Positions 1 to 9,490 of a stretch of 45,579 nucleotides of DNA are shown piece after piece; within the stretch, counting starts at the first letter, position 1, and each line of letters begins with the position of its first letter. Below the pieces are notes generated by a model. It worked only from the letters and a program-made list of their open reading frames with translations. It searched no databases and was not told where the DNA came from. The stretch is from JBBDST01 sp040904765 (GTDB lineage Bacteria > Actinomycetota > Nitriliruptoria > Nitriliruptorales > Nitriliruptoraceae). The stretch is taken from contig JBBDST010000015.1 in the NCBI GenBank assembly GCA_040904765.1, positions 1 to 45,579 on the forward strand. The letters are read 5' to 3'. The translations under genes were made by a program, and so were the position numbers.

Positions 1-124
1 GCGTCTCAACAATTGCCTGCGAACGGTTCGCTCCGACGACCACAAAATCGTGCGCCAACAGTTGACGCACCATGGGTTGACCCATCGCGCCAAGACCGAC
101 AAATCCGACGACTGGTGCTGTCAT
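1..124 (-). CDS. NAD(P)-binding dehydrogenase, 3-hydroxyisobutyrate dehydrogenase family (partial, N-terminus)
   Basis: Only the first 41 codons are inside the window; the rest lies off the left edge. The N-terminus reads MTAPVVGFVGLGAMGQPMV, i.e. a beta strand followed by a glycine-rich Rossmann loop (GxGxMG) and a PM pair. That is the signature of the beta-hydroxyacid dehydrogenase family (3-hydroxyisobutyrate dehydrogenase, tartronate semialdehyde reductase, 6-phosphogluconate dehydrogenase-like enzymes). The ATG at 124 is preceded at good spacing by AAGGAGAG. The substrate cannot be told from the cofactor domain alone. Confidence 0.8.
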   Translation of the reverse strand, partial: MTAPVVGFVGLGAMGQPMVRQLLAHDFVVVGANRSQAIVET

Positions 125-157
125 ATCACTCTCCTTCGAACGAACCGGCCCGTCACC

Positions 158-1033
158 CTATCGAGTAGGCAGCTCAGTTTGAATCGGCGCGTCCAAATCG
201 TTCACCACAACCGGTTCACCATCGATATACGACACGGTCGGTTGCATGCGCCGTACCGTCACCGCACCAGAACTGACCGCATCCATCACCGCCTGAGCCG
301 ACGCGTACGGCAACAATGCTTCTAAGTTCCGTAACGTCGGGTTGCGCATACTGACCCTGCCGGCTTCATACTCTTCAAGGGCGGTTGCTGGCGCAAGCCA
401 GCGCATCGACGTGGTCTCGTAGTCATCGACGGTGGCCTGCTGTCCTGCTGGCAGCATCCCAACAAAAAAACGGGTGTCAAACCGGTAGGGGCGGTGCACG
501 GGCGTCACCCACCACGACCACAACCCAAGCTGATCAATCGACAGCACTAGTCCTTCTTGCACTAGCCAGCCGGTCCAATCAAAATTGTCTTCGCGCGACA
601 CCAGGCGCGCTCGGGCAGTCACAAACGACGGTGACAACAAATCCTCTTGTGTTACTGGCGTGCCATCCCGGTGGTTGGCAAGGAGCACGCCGGCTTCTTC
701 GAACGTTTCACGCACTGACGCCACCAAAAAACCGCGTGCCGCCTCTTCATCATCCGACCCAAGACGTTGCATCCACTGTTCAAGATCGACGTCAGCAACA
801 CACAGCGGATCCATCCAACGGTCCGTGTCATCTACTTTACCGCCAGGAAACACAAATGCTCCCGCGTACGCTTTCGATTTTTTGTGGCGTTCCAGTAGCA
901 ACACTTCCATAGGTGCAGCCGCATCATGTTCTGCCGTGCGCAATAACACGACCGTTGACGAGTCAACCGCATCCGACGGTGTTGCTGCCTGTACACCGCC
1001 ACGTGCAAGCTGCTGGTTTGTTTCCTGATCCAC
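158..1033 (-). CDS. NUDIX hydrolase, NUDT19/CoA-diphosphatase-like
   Basis: The 291-residue protein has a NUDIX core: a loop FVFPGGKVDD near residues 60-70, then after an insertion of about 30 residues the catalytic helix with RETFEEAG, matching the REUXEEXGU half of the Nudix box that binds the metal. The large insertion between the PGG loop and the catalytic helix and the long C-terminal part resemble the NUDT19/NUDT7 group, which cleaves CoA and related diphosphates; the substrate is inferred only from this. Translation probably begins at a GTG (1033) with GGGGAG seven bases upstream. It is divergent from the dehydrogenase at 1110. Confidence 0.85.
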   Translation of the reverse strand: MDQETNQQLARGGVQAATPSDAVDSSTVVLLRTAEHDAAAPMEVLLLERHKKSKAYAGAFVFPGGKVDDTDRWMDPLCVADVDLEQWMQRLGSDDEEAARGFLVASVRETFEEAGVLLANHRDGTPVTQEDLLSPSFVTARARLVSREDNFDWTGWLVQEGLVLSIDQLGLWSWWVTPVHRPYRFDTRFFVGMLPAGQQATVDDYETTSMRWLAPATALEEYEAGRVSMRNPTLRNLEALLPYASAQAVMDAVSSGAVTVRRMQPTVSYIDGEPVVVNDLDAPIQTELPTR

Positions 1034-1109
1034 GACTCTGCTCCCCTGCCCGAAAAAAATTTCCCCGCCACCTTAGGCTAGTTTGTGCAGACCCTGGTGA
1101 GGAGTTGTC

Positions 1110-2219
1110 ATGTCAGTTCACGCAGCAGTGTTAGAAGGCGGCACCGTATCGATCGTTGACGACGTCGAGATTGATTCTCCACGTGCTGGCGAAGCGCGAG
1201 TACGTATCGTCACCGCCGGCGTGTGCGGCAGTGACCTTGCCCTCCTTGACGGCAAATTTCCGTTCCCCACACCAGCGATTCTTGGCCATGAAGCATCCGG
1301 AGTGGTCACCGAACTTGGACCAGACGTTGAGAACCTTGCCGTTGGCACACGCGTCACCTTGTGGATGCGCCCACCGTGCCGCCACTGTCGGGCGTGTGTC
1401 CGCGGCGAAGCAGGCTTGTGCGAAACCAGCGGTTTCATGTCAGCCAAAGGCACCCTGCTCGACGGACGCACGTCATTTTCTCGCGGCGGCAACCCGCTGT
1501 ATCGAGCGTTTGGCATCGGTGCTTTTGCCTCTGAAGTCATCATGCCGGTAAACGGCCTTATCCCCGTTCCTGACGACGTCTCTGACGACATCGCAGCGCT
1601 CGTTGGCTGCGGGGTAGCAACCGGGGCAGGCGCCATCCTCAACGTCGCGAAACCTCAGGTAGGCGACACGGTGCTCGTGTTTGGCGCCGGCGGGGTCGGT
1701 CTGGCTGCCATCATGACCGCAGCAGCAGTTGGTGCCGGTGCAGTGATCGTGGTTGATCCGGCAGAACACCGACGCAACGAAGCGCTGACGTTAGGTGCGA
1801 CCCATGCGATTGCCGGTGGTGACCGCAAGCAGGTACGTGCGCAACTTCAAGAGGCCATCGGTGAATCAACAGTCGATATTGCCATTGATGCGGTTGGTCG
1901 ACCGGAACTAATTGAGACCGGCTACAGCGTGATTCGCCAAGGTGGCGCGATTGTTGCCGTTGGGCTGCAACCGCCAGATGCGACGATCAGTCTTACTGCT
2001 CCGGTGCTGCCGATCAGTCACAAGCGAATCCTTGGCTGTTTCATGGGAGGTATCGACCCACAGCGTGACTTGCCCCGGCTGTTTCGTTTAACTCAGGCAG
2101 GCCGTTTCCCAATTGACCGTCTCGTGTCGCAACGGCGCCCGTTGAGTGACACGATTGCGGCACTAGACGACCTAAAAGAAGCACGCGGTCTGCGTACGTT
2201 GATTGATTTCCCCCAGTAG
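1110..2219 (+). CDS. zinc-dependent medium-chain alcohol dehydrogenase
   Basis: A 369-residue MDR-superfamily enzyme. The GVCGSD cysteine near residue 39 and GHE near residue 59 supply catalytic zinc ligands; CRHCRACVRGEAGLC (about residues 89-103) has four cysteines in the C-x2-C-x2-C-x7-C spacing of the structural zinc site. The cofactor loop GAGGVG lies near residues 192-197, and an Asp after the second strand (VVDPAEHR) suggests NAD(H). The family oxidises alcohols or aldehyde adducts in the cytoplasm; the substrate is not evident. The ATG has GAGGAG six bases upstream. Alone on the plus strand, divergent from the NUDIX gene and convergent with the CPBP gene. Confidence 0.9.
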   Translation: MSVHAAVLEGGTVSIVDDVEIDSPRAGEARVRIVTAGVCGSDLALLDGKFPFPTPAILGHEASGVVTELGPDVENLAVGTRVTLWMRPPCRHCRACVRGEAGLCETSGFMSAKGTLLDGRTSFSRGGNPLYRAFGIGAFASEVIMPVNGLIPVPDDVSDDIAALVGCGVATGAGAILNVAKPQVGDTVLVFGAGGVGLAAIMTAAAVGAGAVIVVDPAEHRRNEALTLGATHAIAGGDRKQVRAQLQEAIGESTVDIAIDAVGRPELIETGYSVIRQGGAIVAVGLQPPDATISLTAPVLPISHKRILGCFMGGIDPQRDLPRLFRLTQAGRFPIDRLVSQRRPLSDTIAALDDLKEARGLRTLIDFPQ

Positions 2220-2256
2220 TTGACCGGCGGGCGTTGTCTCGCGGCGTGACTGCGAT

Positions 2257-3048
2257 TCACACCGGTAAACCAAGGCCTTCAAGTTCGCTTAAGAGCAACA
2301 TCACACCAAACGCGGTCCCGTTATAGACCGCGTGCATGACAATGGCGACGTGCAGGCTTTTGGTGTAATGAAATGCGTAAGCGAGCAGCACACCTGCCAG
2401 AGTGAGTCCGCCGAGTGCTAACGGCTGTGACGCCAACACTTCAACGTGGACCATCGCAAACACTGCCCCCGACAACAGTGCGGCCGGGTGCATGCCGATC
2501 TTGCGGCGTAACGAAGCGAACAGCACCCCGCGAAACAACAGTTCTTCGGTGATCGGTGCAACCACGATCACCAACACTGCCAACACCAGCACCACTCCAA
2601 GACTGTCCGATGGGGACGGCAACAAGCTTTGTTCAACCGGTGTGCTCTGCCCGAATGTTCCAATGAGTAGTGCATTGAAAACTAAAACGATGACAGTGAT
2701 CGCCACCCCCAAAACGAGACCGACACCGGTAAACAGCACCGAACGTCGCGCCGAACCAACCGCCACTTTCAGCGGGGTGCGTGACAACGCAAGTGGCACC
2801 AACGCGAGCCCAAAAATTGCCAGTTGCAGCACGAGGGTGGCCAAGGTTTGAACCAACCCAAGGGAACCGTCAGACGCGGACTGTTCGGCAAGTTCGCCCA
2901 GTGAGCCGGTGAACAGCACGATCAGGTTCGGGCCGGTAAAAATCGCCAGTGCGATCAAGGCAATCCATAGCGGAAATGCCGCTGGAGTTGACCCGTCACC
3001 GCTGTGATCAACCTCAGCGTGGGCTGGTGGAGAAAAAGGGTGCGCCAT
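2257..3048 (-). CDS. CPBP family intramembrane glutamic endopeptidase
   Basis: A 263-residue polytopic membrane protein. It carries the CPBP/Abi (CaaX protease and bacteriocin-processing) signature: EELLFRG near residue 167 (EExxxR), FAMVHVE about 30 residues later, and HAVYNG near the C-terminus; these Glu and His residues form the intramembrane active site in the family. About seven hydrophobic segments are visible. The substrate is unknown. The ATG is preceded by AAGGTCGG. It sits between the alcohol dehydrogenase and murA and shows no clear link to either. Confidence 0.9.
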   Translation of the reverse strand: MAHPFSPPAHAEVDHSGDGSTPAAFPLWIALIALAIFTGPNLIVLFTGSLGELAEQSASDGSLGLVQTLATLVLQLAIFGLALVPLALSRTPLKVAVGSARRSVLFTGVGLVLGVAITVIVLVFNALLIGTFGQSTPVEQSLLPSPSDSLGVVLVLAVLVIVVAPITEELLFRGVLFASLRRKIGMHPAALLSGAVFAMVHVEVLASQPLALGGLTLAGVLLAYAFHYTKSLHVAIVMHAVYNGTAFGVMLLLSELEGLGLPV

Positions 3049-3093
3049 ACCGACCTTAATGTTGGTGTTACACGGAGTTTGTAGGGTATGCGA

Positions 3094-4404
3094 CTACAGC
3101 GATTTGGAACTGACACGGCGTATTTGTGCCCCTAATGCCTGCAGTTGCGGCACAAACTGGGCGTAGCCGCGGTCGATGTGATGCACATCTTTGACGACCG
3201 TTTCACCGCTCGCGACAAGACCGGCCAGCACCCCGGCGGCTCCCGCACGAATATCAAGCCCTGCGAGGGTCGTGCCGGCAAGCTCGGTTGGCCCGTGAAT
3301 CACCGCATGATGCCCATCTAACGTGATGTCGGCTCCTAGGGCGCGCAGTTCGTTCACGAACGAAAAACGGGATTCAAACACGTTTTCGGTGCACCGTGAA
3401 TCTCCCACCGCTTGGCTGAGCAGCACCATCATTTGCGGCTGCAAGTCGGTGGGAAACCCTGGATACGGCAGGGTTACGACGTTCGTTGCCGCAAGTTGGC
3501 CGGCGCTGACGCGTACCGACGACACGCCTTCGGTTATGGTGATTCCGGCAGCCCGCAGTTTCATAAAAGGCAACGTGAGATCTGCCGGTGCAACGTTGGT
3601 GAGTTCGATATCACCGCCAGTAATGGCCGCAGCAATCATATATGTTCCCGCTTCGATGCGATCCGGGCAGGTCACCCAAGTTGTGCCAGACAGGGCTTCA
3701 ACGCCAGTAATACGTATCGTTGGGGTACCGATACCGCCAATGTGTGCCCCCATCGACACGAGCATCCGGGCTAAATCTTGGATTTCTGGTTCCCGGGCGG
3801 CGTTTTCGATCACGGTTACACCGTCAGCCAACACGGCAGCCATCATGAGATTTTCGGTGGCGCCAACCGACGGAAAATCAAGGGTGATCATGGCGCCGTT
3901 GAGCCGATCTACGCTGACACGTACTTCGTCGTTATTCTCCTTGACTGTGGCTCCCATCAATTCAAGGCCACGCAGGTGCAAATCGATGGTCCGCGCGCCG
4001 ATGCGGTCTCCCCCGGGAAAAGCAATCTGTGCTCTGCCAAGCCTGCCAACGAGCGGACCAAGACATGCGATTGATGCCCGCAGCCGCATCACTGCATCAC
4101 GCGGCGCATGCGACTGTGGGGTGCGTGCCTGAATCGTTACGGTTGCCTGATCCAACGTGACATCAACGCCAAGGCCCTGAAGCACACCTGCCATCATGGG
4201 GACATCGGCGATCATTGGTAGTTCGCTGATCGTTACTGGTTCGTCAGTGAGTAGCGCAGCTGCCATCAGTTTCAACGCCGAATTTTTCGCACCCGAAACG
4301 CGCACTGCACCACGTAACGGCGCACCACCGCGCACGACGAAAACGTCGTCAACGCTGGCTGACGACGTGGCAGATGGCGAAGGGATTGACGACATGCATG
4401 CCAT
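3094..4404 (-). CDS. murA: UDP-N-acetylglucosamine 1-carboxyvinyltransferase (MurA)
   Basis: Catalyses the first committed step of peptidoglycan synthesis, transfer of enolpyruvate from PEP to UDP-GlcNAc in the cytoplasm. The 436-residue protein shows the GAKNSAL motif (residues 38-44, Lys-Asn substrate site) and the loop PGGDRIGAR. The residue corresponding to E. coli Cys115 is Asp133 (codon GAC), the substitution that makes mycobacterial MurA insensitive to fosfomycin. Met1 and Met4 are both possible starts; neither has a strong Shine-Dalgarno. It lies 54 bases after atpC in the same direction, so it may be read from the ATP synthase operon; murA near the end of atp clusters is common in Actinobacteria. 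Confidence 0.97.
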   Translation of the reverse strand: MACMSSIPSPSATSSASVDDVFVVRGGAPLRGAVRVSGAKNSALKLMAAALLTDEPVTISELPMIADVPMMAGVLQGLGVDVTLDQATVTIQARTPQSHAPRDAVMRLRASIACLGPLVGRLGRAQIAFPGGDRIGARTIDLHLRGLELMGATVKENNDEVRVSVDRLNGAMITLDFPSVGATENLMMAAVLADGVTVIENAAREPEIQDLARMLVSMGAHIGGIGTPTIRITGVEALSGTTWVTCPDRIEAGTYMIAAAITGGDIELTNVAPADLTLPFMKLRAAGITITEGVSSVRVSAGQLAATNVVTLPYPGFPTDLQPQMMVLLSQAVGDSRCTENVFESRFSFVNELRALGADITLDGHHAVIHGPTELAGTTLAGLDIRAGAAGVLAGLVASGETVVKDVHHIDRGYAQFVPQLQALGAQIRRVSSKSL

Positions 4405-4458
4405 GGTAGGCGCACAGCAAGCAACCCGGGCAGTGCACTACTGGCAAACGGACATGTT

Positions 4459-4887
4459 TTAGTCGCGCGACCTCATCGCGGCAGTTGCGCGTGCGGCGAC
4501 ATCAAGGCGTACCTGCTGTTTCTTAAGCGATGCGGCGAGCACAGCCGAGTCGCTGGAGGCCTCTGATACTCGTCGTTCTAACTCTTGACGTTTCGCATCA
4601 GCGCGAGCCACATCGATCGTTTCGGCCAGCTCGGCGATGTCTGCCAGAACGATTACTGTGCCGTCTTTGCCGACGTACAGCACCCCTTGGTGCACAGCAA
4701 TGACATCGGTAGAACCGTCTGGTTTTACCAGTTTCATTGCGCCGATATCGAGCGCTACCAGCGCAGGCTGATGTCCTGGCAGAATGCCGATTTCACCTAG
4801 GACGCCGCGCGCATACAGCTCGCTTACGTCGCCGGTGAATACGTGGCGTTCTGCCGATACGACTTCAACATGCATGGTGGCTGCCAT
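4459..4887 (-). CDS. atpC: ATP synthase F1 epsilon subunit
   Basis: A 142-residue epsilon subunit: an N-terminal beta-sandwich (HVEVVSAERHVFTGDV, then GEIGILPGHQPALVAL) followed by a C-terminal two-helix region. It links the gamma rotor stalk to the c-ring and can inhibit ATP hydrolysis. The start codon shares its A with the last base of the atpD stop codon (TAATG arrangement), so translation is coupled to the beta subunit. This is the last gene of the atp operon. Confidence 0.97.
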   Translation of the reverse strand: MAATMHVEVVSAERHVFTGDVSELYARGVLGEIGILPGHQPALVALDIGAMKLVKPDGSTDVIAVHQGVLYVGKDGTVIVLADIAELAETIDVARADAKRQELERRVSEASSDSAVLAASLKKQQVRLDVAARATAAMRSRD

Positions 4888-6305
4888 TAGCGGCCCAGTT
4901 CTGCAGCTTTACGCTGAACGTCGGTTACGTCACCAGAGTAAAGGAAAGCCTGCTCAGGGATGTCGTCAAGTTCACCCTTCACCAAGGCGCCGAAACCTTC
5001 GATGGTGTCCTTGACTGGCACATACACGCCGGGGTTACCAGTGAACTGTTCTGCCACGTAAAAGTTTTGTGAGAAGAACCGCTGTGCTTTACGGGCACGC
5101 GACACGGTCACTTTGTCTTCTTCAGAAAGTTCATCGATACCCAAGATGGCGATGATGTCTTGCAGGTCTTTGTAGCGCTGCAGCACCTGCTGAACCGAGG
5201 TCGCCACGTGATAGTGCTCTTCACCCAAAATGGTCGGGTCAAGGATTCGTGAGGTGGAGTCCAGTGGGTCAACCGCCGGATAGATACCAAGCGATGCAAT
5301 GTCACGTGACAACACGGTCTGAGCATCAAGGTGTGCGAACGTGGTGTGCGGTGCCGGGTCGGTGATGTCGTCAGCAGGGACATACACGGCCTGAAGCGAC
5401 GTAATCGAGCGGCCCTTCGTTGAGGTGATGCGCTCTTGCAGCTGGCCCATTTCGTTTGACAGGGTTGGCTGGTAGCCGGCTGCAGAAGGCATGCGGCCAA
5501 GCAAGGTTGAGACTTCCATACCGGCCTGAACGAAGCGGAACACGTTGTCGATGAACAACAACACGTCTTGGCGCATTTCGTCACGGAAGTATTCGGCCAT
5601 GGTCAATGCTGAAAGGGCGACACGCAGACGAACACCTGGCGGCTCATCCATCTGACCGAACACCAACGCAGCTTTGTCCAGCACGCCAGATTCGCGCATT
5701 TCGAGCATCAAGTCGTTGCCCTCACGGGTGCGTTCACCTACTCCGGCGAACACCGACACACCACCGTGCTGCTGGGCGACACGGTTAATCATCTCTTGGA
5801 TGACGACCGTCTTGCCAACGCCAGCACCACCGAACATGCCGATTTTTCCACCCTGAACGTAAGGCTCAACGAGGTCGATGACCTTAATGCCCGTTTCGAA
5901 CATCACCGCTTGAGGTTCAAGTTCATCGAACGCTGGCGGCTCACGGTGAATTGACCAACGAGTGTCCGCATTGATTTCGGACTCGTCGACGTCAAGCGGT
6001 TTACCGAGCACGTTGTAGATGTGGCCAAGTGTCCCTAGTCCAACCGGCACGCTAATCGGCGCGCCTGTGTCCACCACACCCGAGCCACGCACCACCCCGT
6101 CGGTGGGTTGCATGCACACGGCTCGCACCCGCCGATTACCCAGGTGCTGGGCGACCTCGGCTGTGATCGTCGTGACCTCACCCTGGTATTCGCGTTCAAA
6201 CGTCAGCGCGTTGTTGATCTCGGGGAGGTCGCCGGGAGGAAACTCGACGTCGACGACCGGGCCGATGACGCGGACGATACGCCCGTCAGCGGTTGAGGTG
6301 GCCAT
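4887..6305 (-). CDS. atpD: ATP synthase F1 beta subunit
   Basis: The catalytic subunit of F1, 472 residues. The Walker A loop reads GGAGVGKT near residue 158, Walker B is VLLFIDNVFRF near residue 250, and the GERTREGNDL segment with the catalytic Glu is present. The protein is full length and closely follows the family. A CAGG is found just before the ATG at 6305. It is coupled to atpC downstream and separated by about 60 bases from atpG upstream. Confidence 0.98.
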   Translation of the reverse strand: MATSTADGRIVRVIGPVVDVEFPPGDLPEINNALTFEREYQGEVTTITAEVAQHLGNRRVRAVCMQPTDGVVRGSGVVDTGAPISVPVGLGTLGHIYNVLGKPLDVDESEINADTRWSIHREPPAFDELEPQAVMFETGIKVIDLVEPYVQGGKIGMFGGAGVGKTVVIQEMINRVAQQHGGVSVFAGVGERTREGNDLMLEMRESGVLDKAALVFGQMDEPPGVRLRVALSALTMAEYFRDEMRQDVLLFIDNVFRFVQAGMEVSTLLGRMPSAAGYQPTLSNEMGQLQERITSTKGRSITSLQAVYVPADDITDPAPHTTFAHLDAQTVLSRDIASLGIYPAVDPLDSTSRILDPTILGEEHYHVATSVQQVLQRYKDLQDIIAILGIDELSEEDKVTVSRARKAQRFFSQNFYVAEQFTGNPGVYVPVKDTIEGFGALVKGELDDIPEQAFLYSGDVTDVQRKAAELGR

Positions 6306-6367
6306 CCTGCATGTCCTTTGTGTCGTGCCACCCTGGTGAGGTGCGGCAGTGTGAAGCGAAAAGGTTG

Positions 6368-7249
6368 TTATTTGGCGCCAAGCGCTTCGGCGCCGCCAAC
6401 AATTTCAATAATTTCGGTGGTGATCTGTTCTTGTCGTGCCGCGTTCATGACACGTGACAGGTCAGCCGCGACAGCTTTCGCATTGTCTGTAGCCGACTTC
6501 ATGGCACGTTGACGTGCAGCATGTTCTGACGCGGACGATTCCAACAGCCCGTGGAAGGCTTTCGCCTCGACGTAACGTGGAATGAGTCGTTCGAGCAATT
6601 CGGCCTGTGAAGGTTCGAAGATGAACTCTGGTGCGATGGCTTCACCGCCACCAAACTCTTCAGGTTTCACGGGCAACAGTTCCATCCGCACAGGGGTCTG
6701 TGCCAATGAACTGCGAAAATCGGTGTAAACAAGCCATACACGGTCAAGTTCGCCGGCCGCATACGCCTGCATGACCACGTCAGCGATCTCGCCAGCTGAG
6801 TCGATCGTGGGAGCATCCGAGATTCCTTCCCACTGACGCACAGCGTTGCGTCCGCGGTAGGAAAAGTAGCCTTTGCCTTTGCGACCAACGACGTACAGGT
6901 CGACACTGCGACCGTGCGCTTCTTCCTCGTTGATGGTGCGTTCGGCTGTTTTCAACACGTTCGCGTTATACGCGCCAGCAAGCCCCCGATCTGAGGTGTA
7001 CACCAGTACCGCGACACGCTTTGGATCGCGTACGTGCAGTAGCGGGTGGTTGCGGACATCGTTTGAGACGGCAAGACCTTTAATTACTTCGAGAATCTGT
7101 TCAGCATAAGGACGTGCAGCACGGACGCGGCCCTGGGCACGCATAATCCGCGACGCTGCAATCATCTCCATCGCACGCGTAATTTTTTGCGTGCTCTCGA
7201 CAGAGCGGATGCGCCGCTTCAGTTGCCGGATCTGGCCACTACCTGCCAC
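6368..7249 (-). CDS. atpG: ATP synthase F1 gamma subunit
   Basis: The central rotor shaft, 293 residues. The N-terminal coiled-coil helix (QIRQLKRRIRSVESTQKITRAMEMIA) and the C-terminal helix (ARQRAMKSATDNA followed by ARQEQITTEIIEIVGGAEAL) are the two conserved ends that form the shaft. The initiation codon is probably a GTG at 7249 with AGGAGGA four bases upstream; the overlapping ATG is out of frame. Lies between atpA and atpD in the standard order. Confidence 0.97.
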   Translation of the reverse strand: MAGSGQIRQLKRRIRSVESTQKITRAMEMIAASRIMRAQGRVRAARPYAEQILEVIKGLAVSNDVRNHPLLHVRDPKRVAVLVYTSDRGLAGAYNANVLKTAERTINEEEAHGRSVDLYVVGRKGKGYFSYRGRNAVRQWEGISDAPTIDSAGEIADVVMQAYAAGELDRVWLVYTDFRSSLAQTPVRMELLPVKPEEFGGGEAIAPEFIFEPSQAELLERLIPRYVEAKAFHGLLESSASEHAARQRAMKSATDNAKAVAADLSRVMNAARQEQITTEIIEIVGGAEALGAK

Positions 7250-7292
7250 ATCGTCCTCCTCAACATCTCAGTTACGAGATGTTTACCGATGA

Positions 7293-8903
7293 TTACTCGA
7301 CGGTTTCGCTCGATGCTGACATCGCATCCCAGCCTTCGTCTGAAGGCTCAGTGTCAATCACCTCAGACGGCACGAAACCGGTGTGGAACTCTGCCAGCGC
7401 AGTAGTCAACGCACCGCGCAGTTCGTCGCTGAGCTTTTCGGTACGCACACGCTTCAACAAGTCAGGGTGGCGTGCGTCCACATAGTTGTGCAGTTCAGAT
7501 TCGTACCGGCGGACATCACTCACCGGCAGGTCGTCAAGCCGACCGCTCGTGACAGCCAGAACCGACACGACTTGGCGTTCGACCGGAAGCGGCTGATACT
7601 GCGGCTGCTTCAAGATTTCAACAACTCGCTGGCCACGCGCAATCTGCTGCTGCGACGCTTTATCGAGGTCGGAGCCAAACTGAGCGAACGCTTCAAGTTC
7701 ACGGTACTGCGCCAGTTCCAGACGCACCGTTCCCGATACGGCCTTCATAGCCGGACGCTGAGCCGCACCACCAACACGTGAAACCGAGATACCCGCATTC
7801 ATAGCGGGTCGCACACCTTGGAAGAACAGGTCTGTTTCCAGGAAGATCTGACCGTCCGTGATAGAAATCACGTTGGTCGGAATATAGGCCGAGACGTCGT
7901 TTGCTTTGGTTTCAACAATCGGCAGAGCCGTCATCGAACCGCCACCAAGTTCGTCGCTGAGTTTCGCCGCACGTTCCAGTAGGCGACTGTGGAGGTAGAA
8001 CACGTCACCTGGGTACGCCTCACGACCTGGCGGGCGACGCAGCAGCAATGACAGTTGACGGTATGCGTCGGCCTGTTTCGTGAGGTCGTCGTACACGATC
8101 AGTGCGTGCTGGCCTTTGTACATCCAGTTCGCGCCGATGGCAGCGCCGGCATAAGGCGCGATGTACTGGAAAGGTGCAGGGGCTGAAGCAGGAGCCGACA
8201 CGACTGTCGTGTACTCCATCGCCCCATACTTTTCAAGGGTTGCTACGACCTGGGCTATCGTGGAGCCCTTCTGGCCGATCCCAACGTAGATGCAGCGCAC
8301 CGCTTCGTCGGTACCCCACAGTTCACCCTGATTGATGATCGTGTCGATTGCGATCGCTGTTTTACCCGTCTGACGGTCACCAATGATCAATTCGCGCTGA
8401 CCCCGACCAATCGGCGTCATGACGTCGATTACTTTGATACCGGTCTGCATCGGCTGGCTCACGGGCTGACGATCCATTACGCCAGGGGCCTGAACTTCAA
8501 GCGCCCGCTCGCCGTCGATGCGGCTCTGGTCAAGCGGGCCTTTGCCATCGATTGGGCGGCCCAGCGGGTCAACGACCCGGCCAAGCATCGCGTCACCAAC
8601 CGGCACGGACAGGACGCGCTTCGTGCGGCGCACAACCTGGCCTTCTTGGATGCGTTGGGCGTCTGCGAAGACGGCAACACCGATTTCGTGTTCGTCCAAG
8701 TTCATCGCCGTACCAAACACGCCATCACCAAAATCAAGCAATTCGTTAACCAGCGTGTCAGGCAGGCCAGAAACGATCGCAATGCCGTCACCGGTGCTGA
8801 CAACCCGACCGACCTGTTCGGTCGCAAAGCCAGGCTCGTAACCCTGCAACATGCGCTGAATAGCGTCGGAAACGTCTTCCGATCGGATCGACAGGTCAGC
8901 CAT
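7293..8903 (-). CDS. atpA: ATP synthase F1 alpha subunit
   Basis: The regulatory nucleotide-binding subunit, 536 residues. GDRQTGKT near residue 170 is the alpha-type Walker A loop, and the ISVSRVGGAAQ segment near residue 370 contains the region of the catalytic arginine. The C-terminus extends beyond the conserved core as an acidic tail (EPSDEGWDAMSASSETVE), as in several actinobacterial alpha subunits. The ATG has AAGGAAG upstream. Confidence 0.98.
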   Translation of the reverse strand: MADLSIRSEDVSDAIQRMLQGYEPGFATEQVGRVVSTGDGIAIVSGLPDTLVNELLDFGDGVFGTAMNLDEHEIGVAVFADAQRIQEGQVVRRTKRVLSVPVGDAMLGRVVDPLGRPIDGKGPLDQSRIDGERALEVQAPGVMDRQPVSQPMQTGIKVIDVMTPIGRGQRELIIGDRQTGKTAIAIDTIINQGELWGTDEAVRCIYVGIGQKGSTIAQVVATLEKYGAMEYTTVVSAPASAPAPFQYIAPYAGAAIGANWMYKGQHALIVYDDLTKQADAYRQLSLLLRRPPGREAYPGDVFYLHSRLLERAAKLSDELGGGSMTALPIVETKANDVSAYIPTNVISITDGQIFLETDLFFQGVRPAMNAGISVSRVGGAAQRPAMKAVSGTVRLELAQYRELEAFAQFGSDLDKASQQQIARGQRVVEILKQPQYQPLPVERQVVSVLAVTSGRLDDLPVSDVRRYESELHNYVDARHPDLLKRVRTEKLSDELRGALTTALAEFHTGFVPSEVIDTEPSDEGWDAMSASSETVE

Positions 8904-8948
8904 TAGTGTGTCTTCCTTATGCGTCGTACGCGTTTCGGGTATGAAGGT

Positions 8949-9482
8949 TTAAGCGCCAACCCGGGTGCGCAACTGGTTCAGTCGTGATACGAGCGAGCCA
9001 TCGATGACAGTGTCGCCGACACGTGCTTGGACGCCGCCCAAGACACGTTCGTCCACCGTGACACGCACGTCGAGGCTGCGGCCGGTGATGGATTCAAGCG
9101 CTGCTTTCAGCGCTTGGGTGCGGGCGGCATCAAGTGCCACCGCAACTGTAACTTCAGCAATCTGTTCATCGCGAGTCGCGGCTACCCGCTTGGTTACTTC
9201 GTCGGCAATAGTTCCCGCGTCGCTCAACACCCCTGCGGTGATAAGCATGGCGATTGCCGTGCGCGTCACCGGGTGTGCTGGTCGTAACAGGTTCGATTCA
9301 ACGATAGCCAGGCGCTGCCCGACAGGGATGCGCTCGTCAATCACTTTCTCACGTAGCTCTGTGGCTGAACTGAGGAGTTCTGCGAACGCACGCAGTTCTT
9401 TCTCCACAACCTCAGAGACCCCGTTGGCGGAAGCCAGCGCAAGGACGGCCTCGACGTAGCCGTTAGTCGCCTCAGTGGTCAT
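8949..9482 (-). CDS. atpH: ATP synthase F1 delta subunit
   Basis: A 177-residue OSCP/delta subunit that joins F1 to the peripheral stalk. It has the helical N-terminal domain (YVEAVLALASANG) and the conserved C-terminal region with VGDTVIDGSLVSRLNQLR, matching the family signature around the conserved IDGS. It is not fused to the b subunit, unlike the b-delta fusion in mycobacteria. It starts at an ATG only eight bases after the atpF stop codon, with GAGGGCGG upstream. Confidence 0.95.
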   Translation of the reverse strand: MTTEATNGYVEAVLALASANGVSEVVEKELRAFAELLSSATELREKVIDERIPVGQRLAIVESNLLRPAHPVTRTAIAMLITAGVLSDAGTIADEVTKRVAATRDEQIAEVTVAVALDAARTQALKAALESITGRSLDVRVTVDERVLGGVQARVGDTVIDGSLVSRLNQLRTRVGA

Positions 9483-9490
9483 AACCGCCC

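Noticed and set aside
3323..4132. Plus-strand open frame of 269 codons
   Set aside because: It lies wholly antisense to murA and has a Ser/Arg/Thr-rich composition with no recognisable motif.
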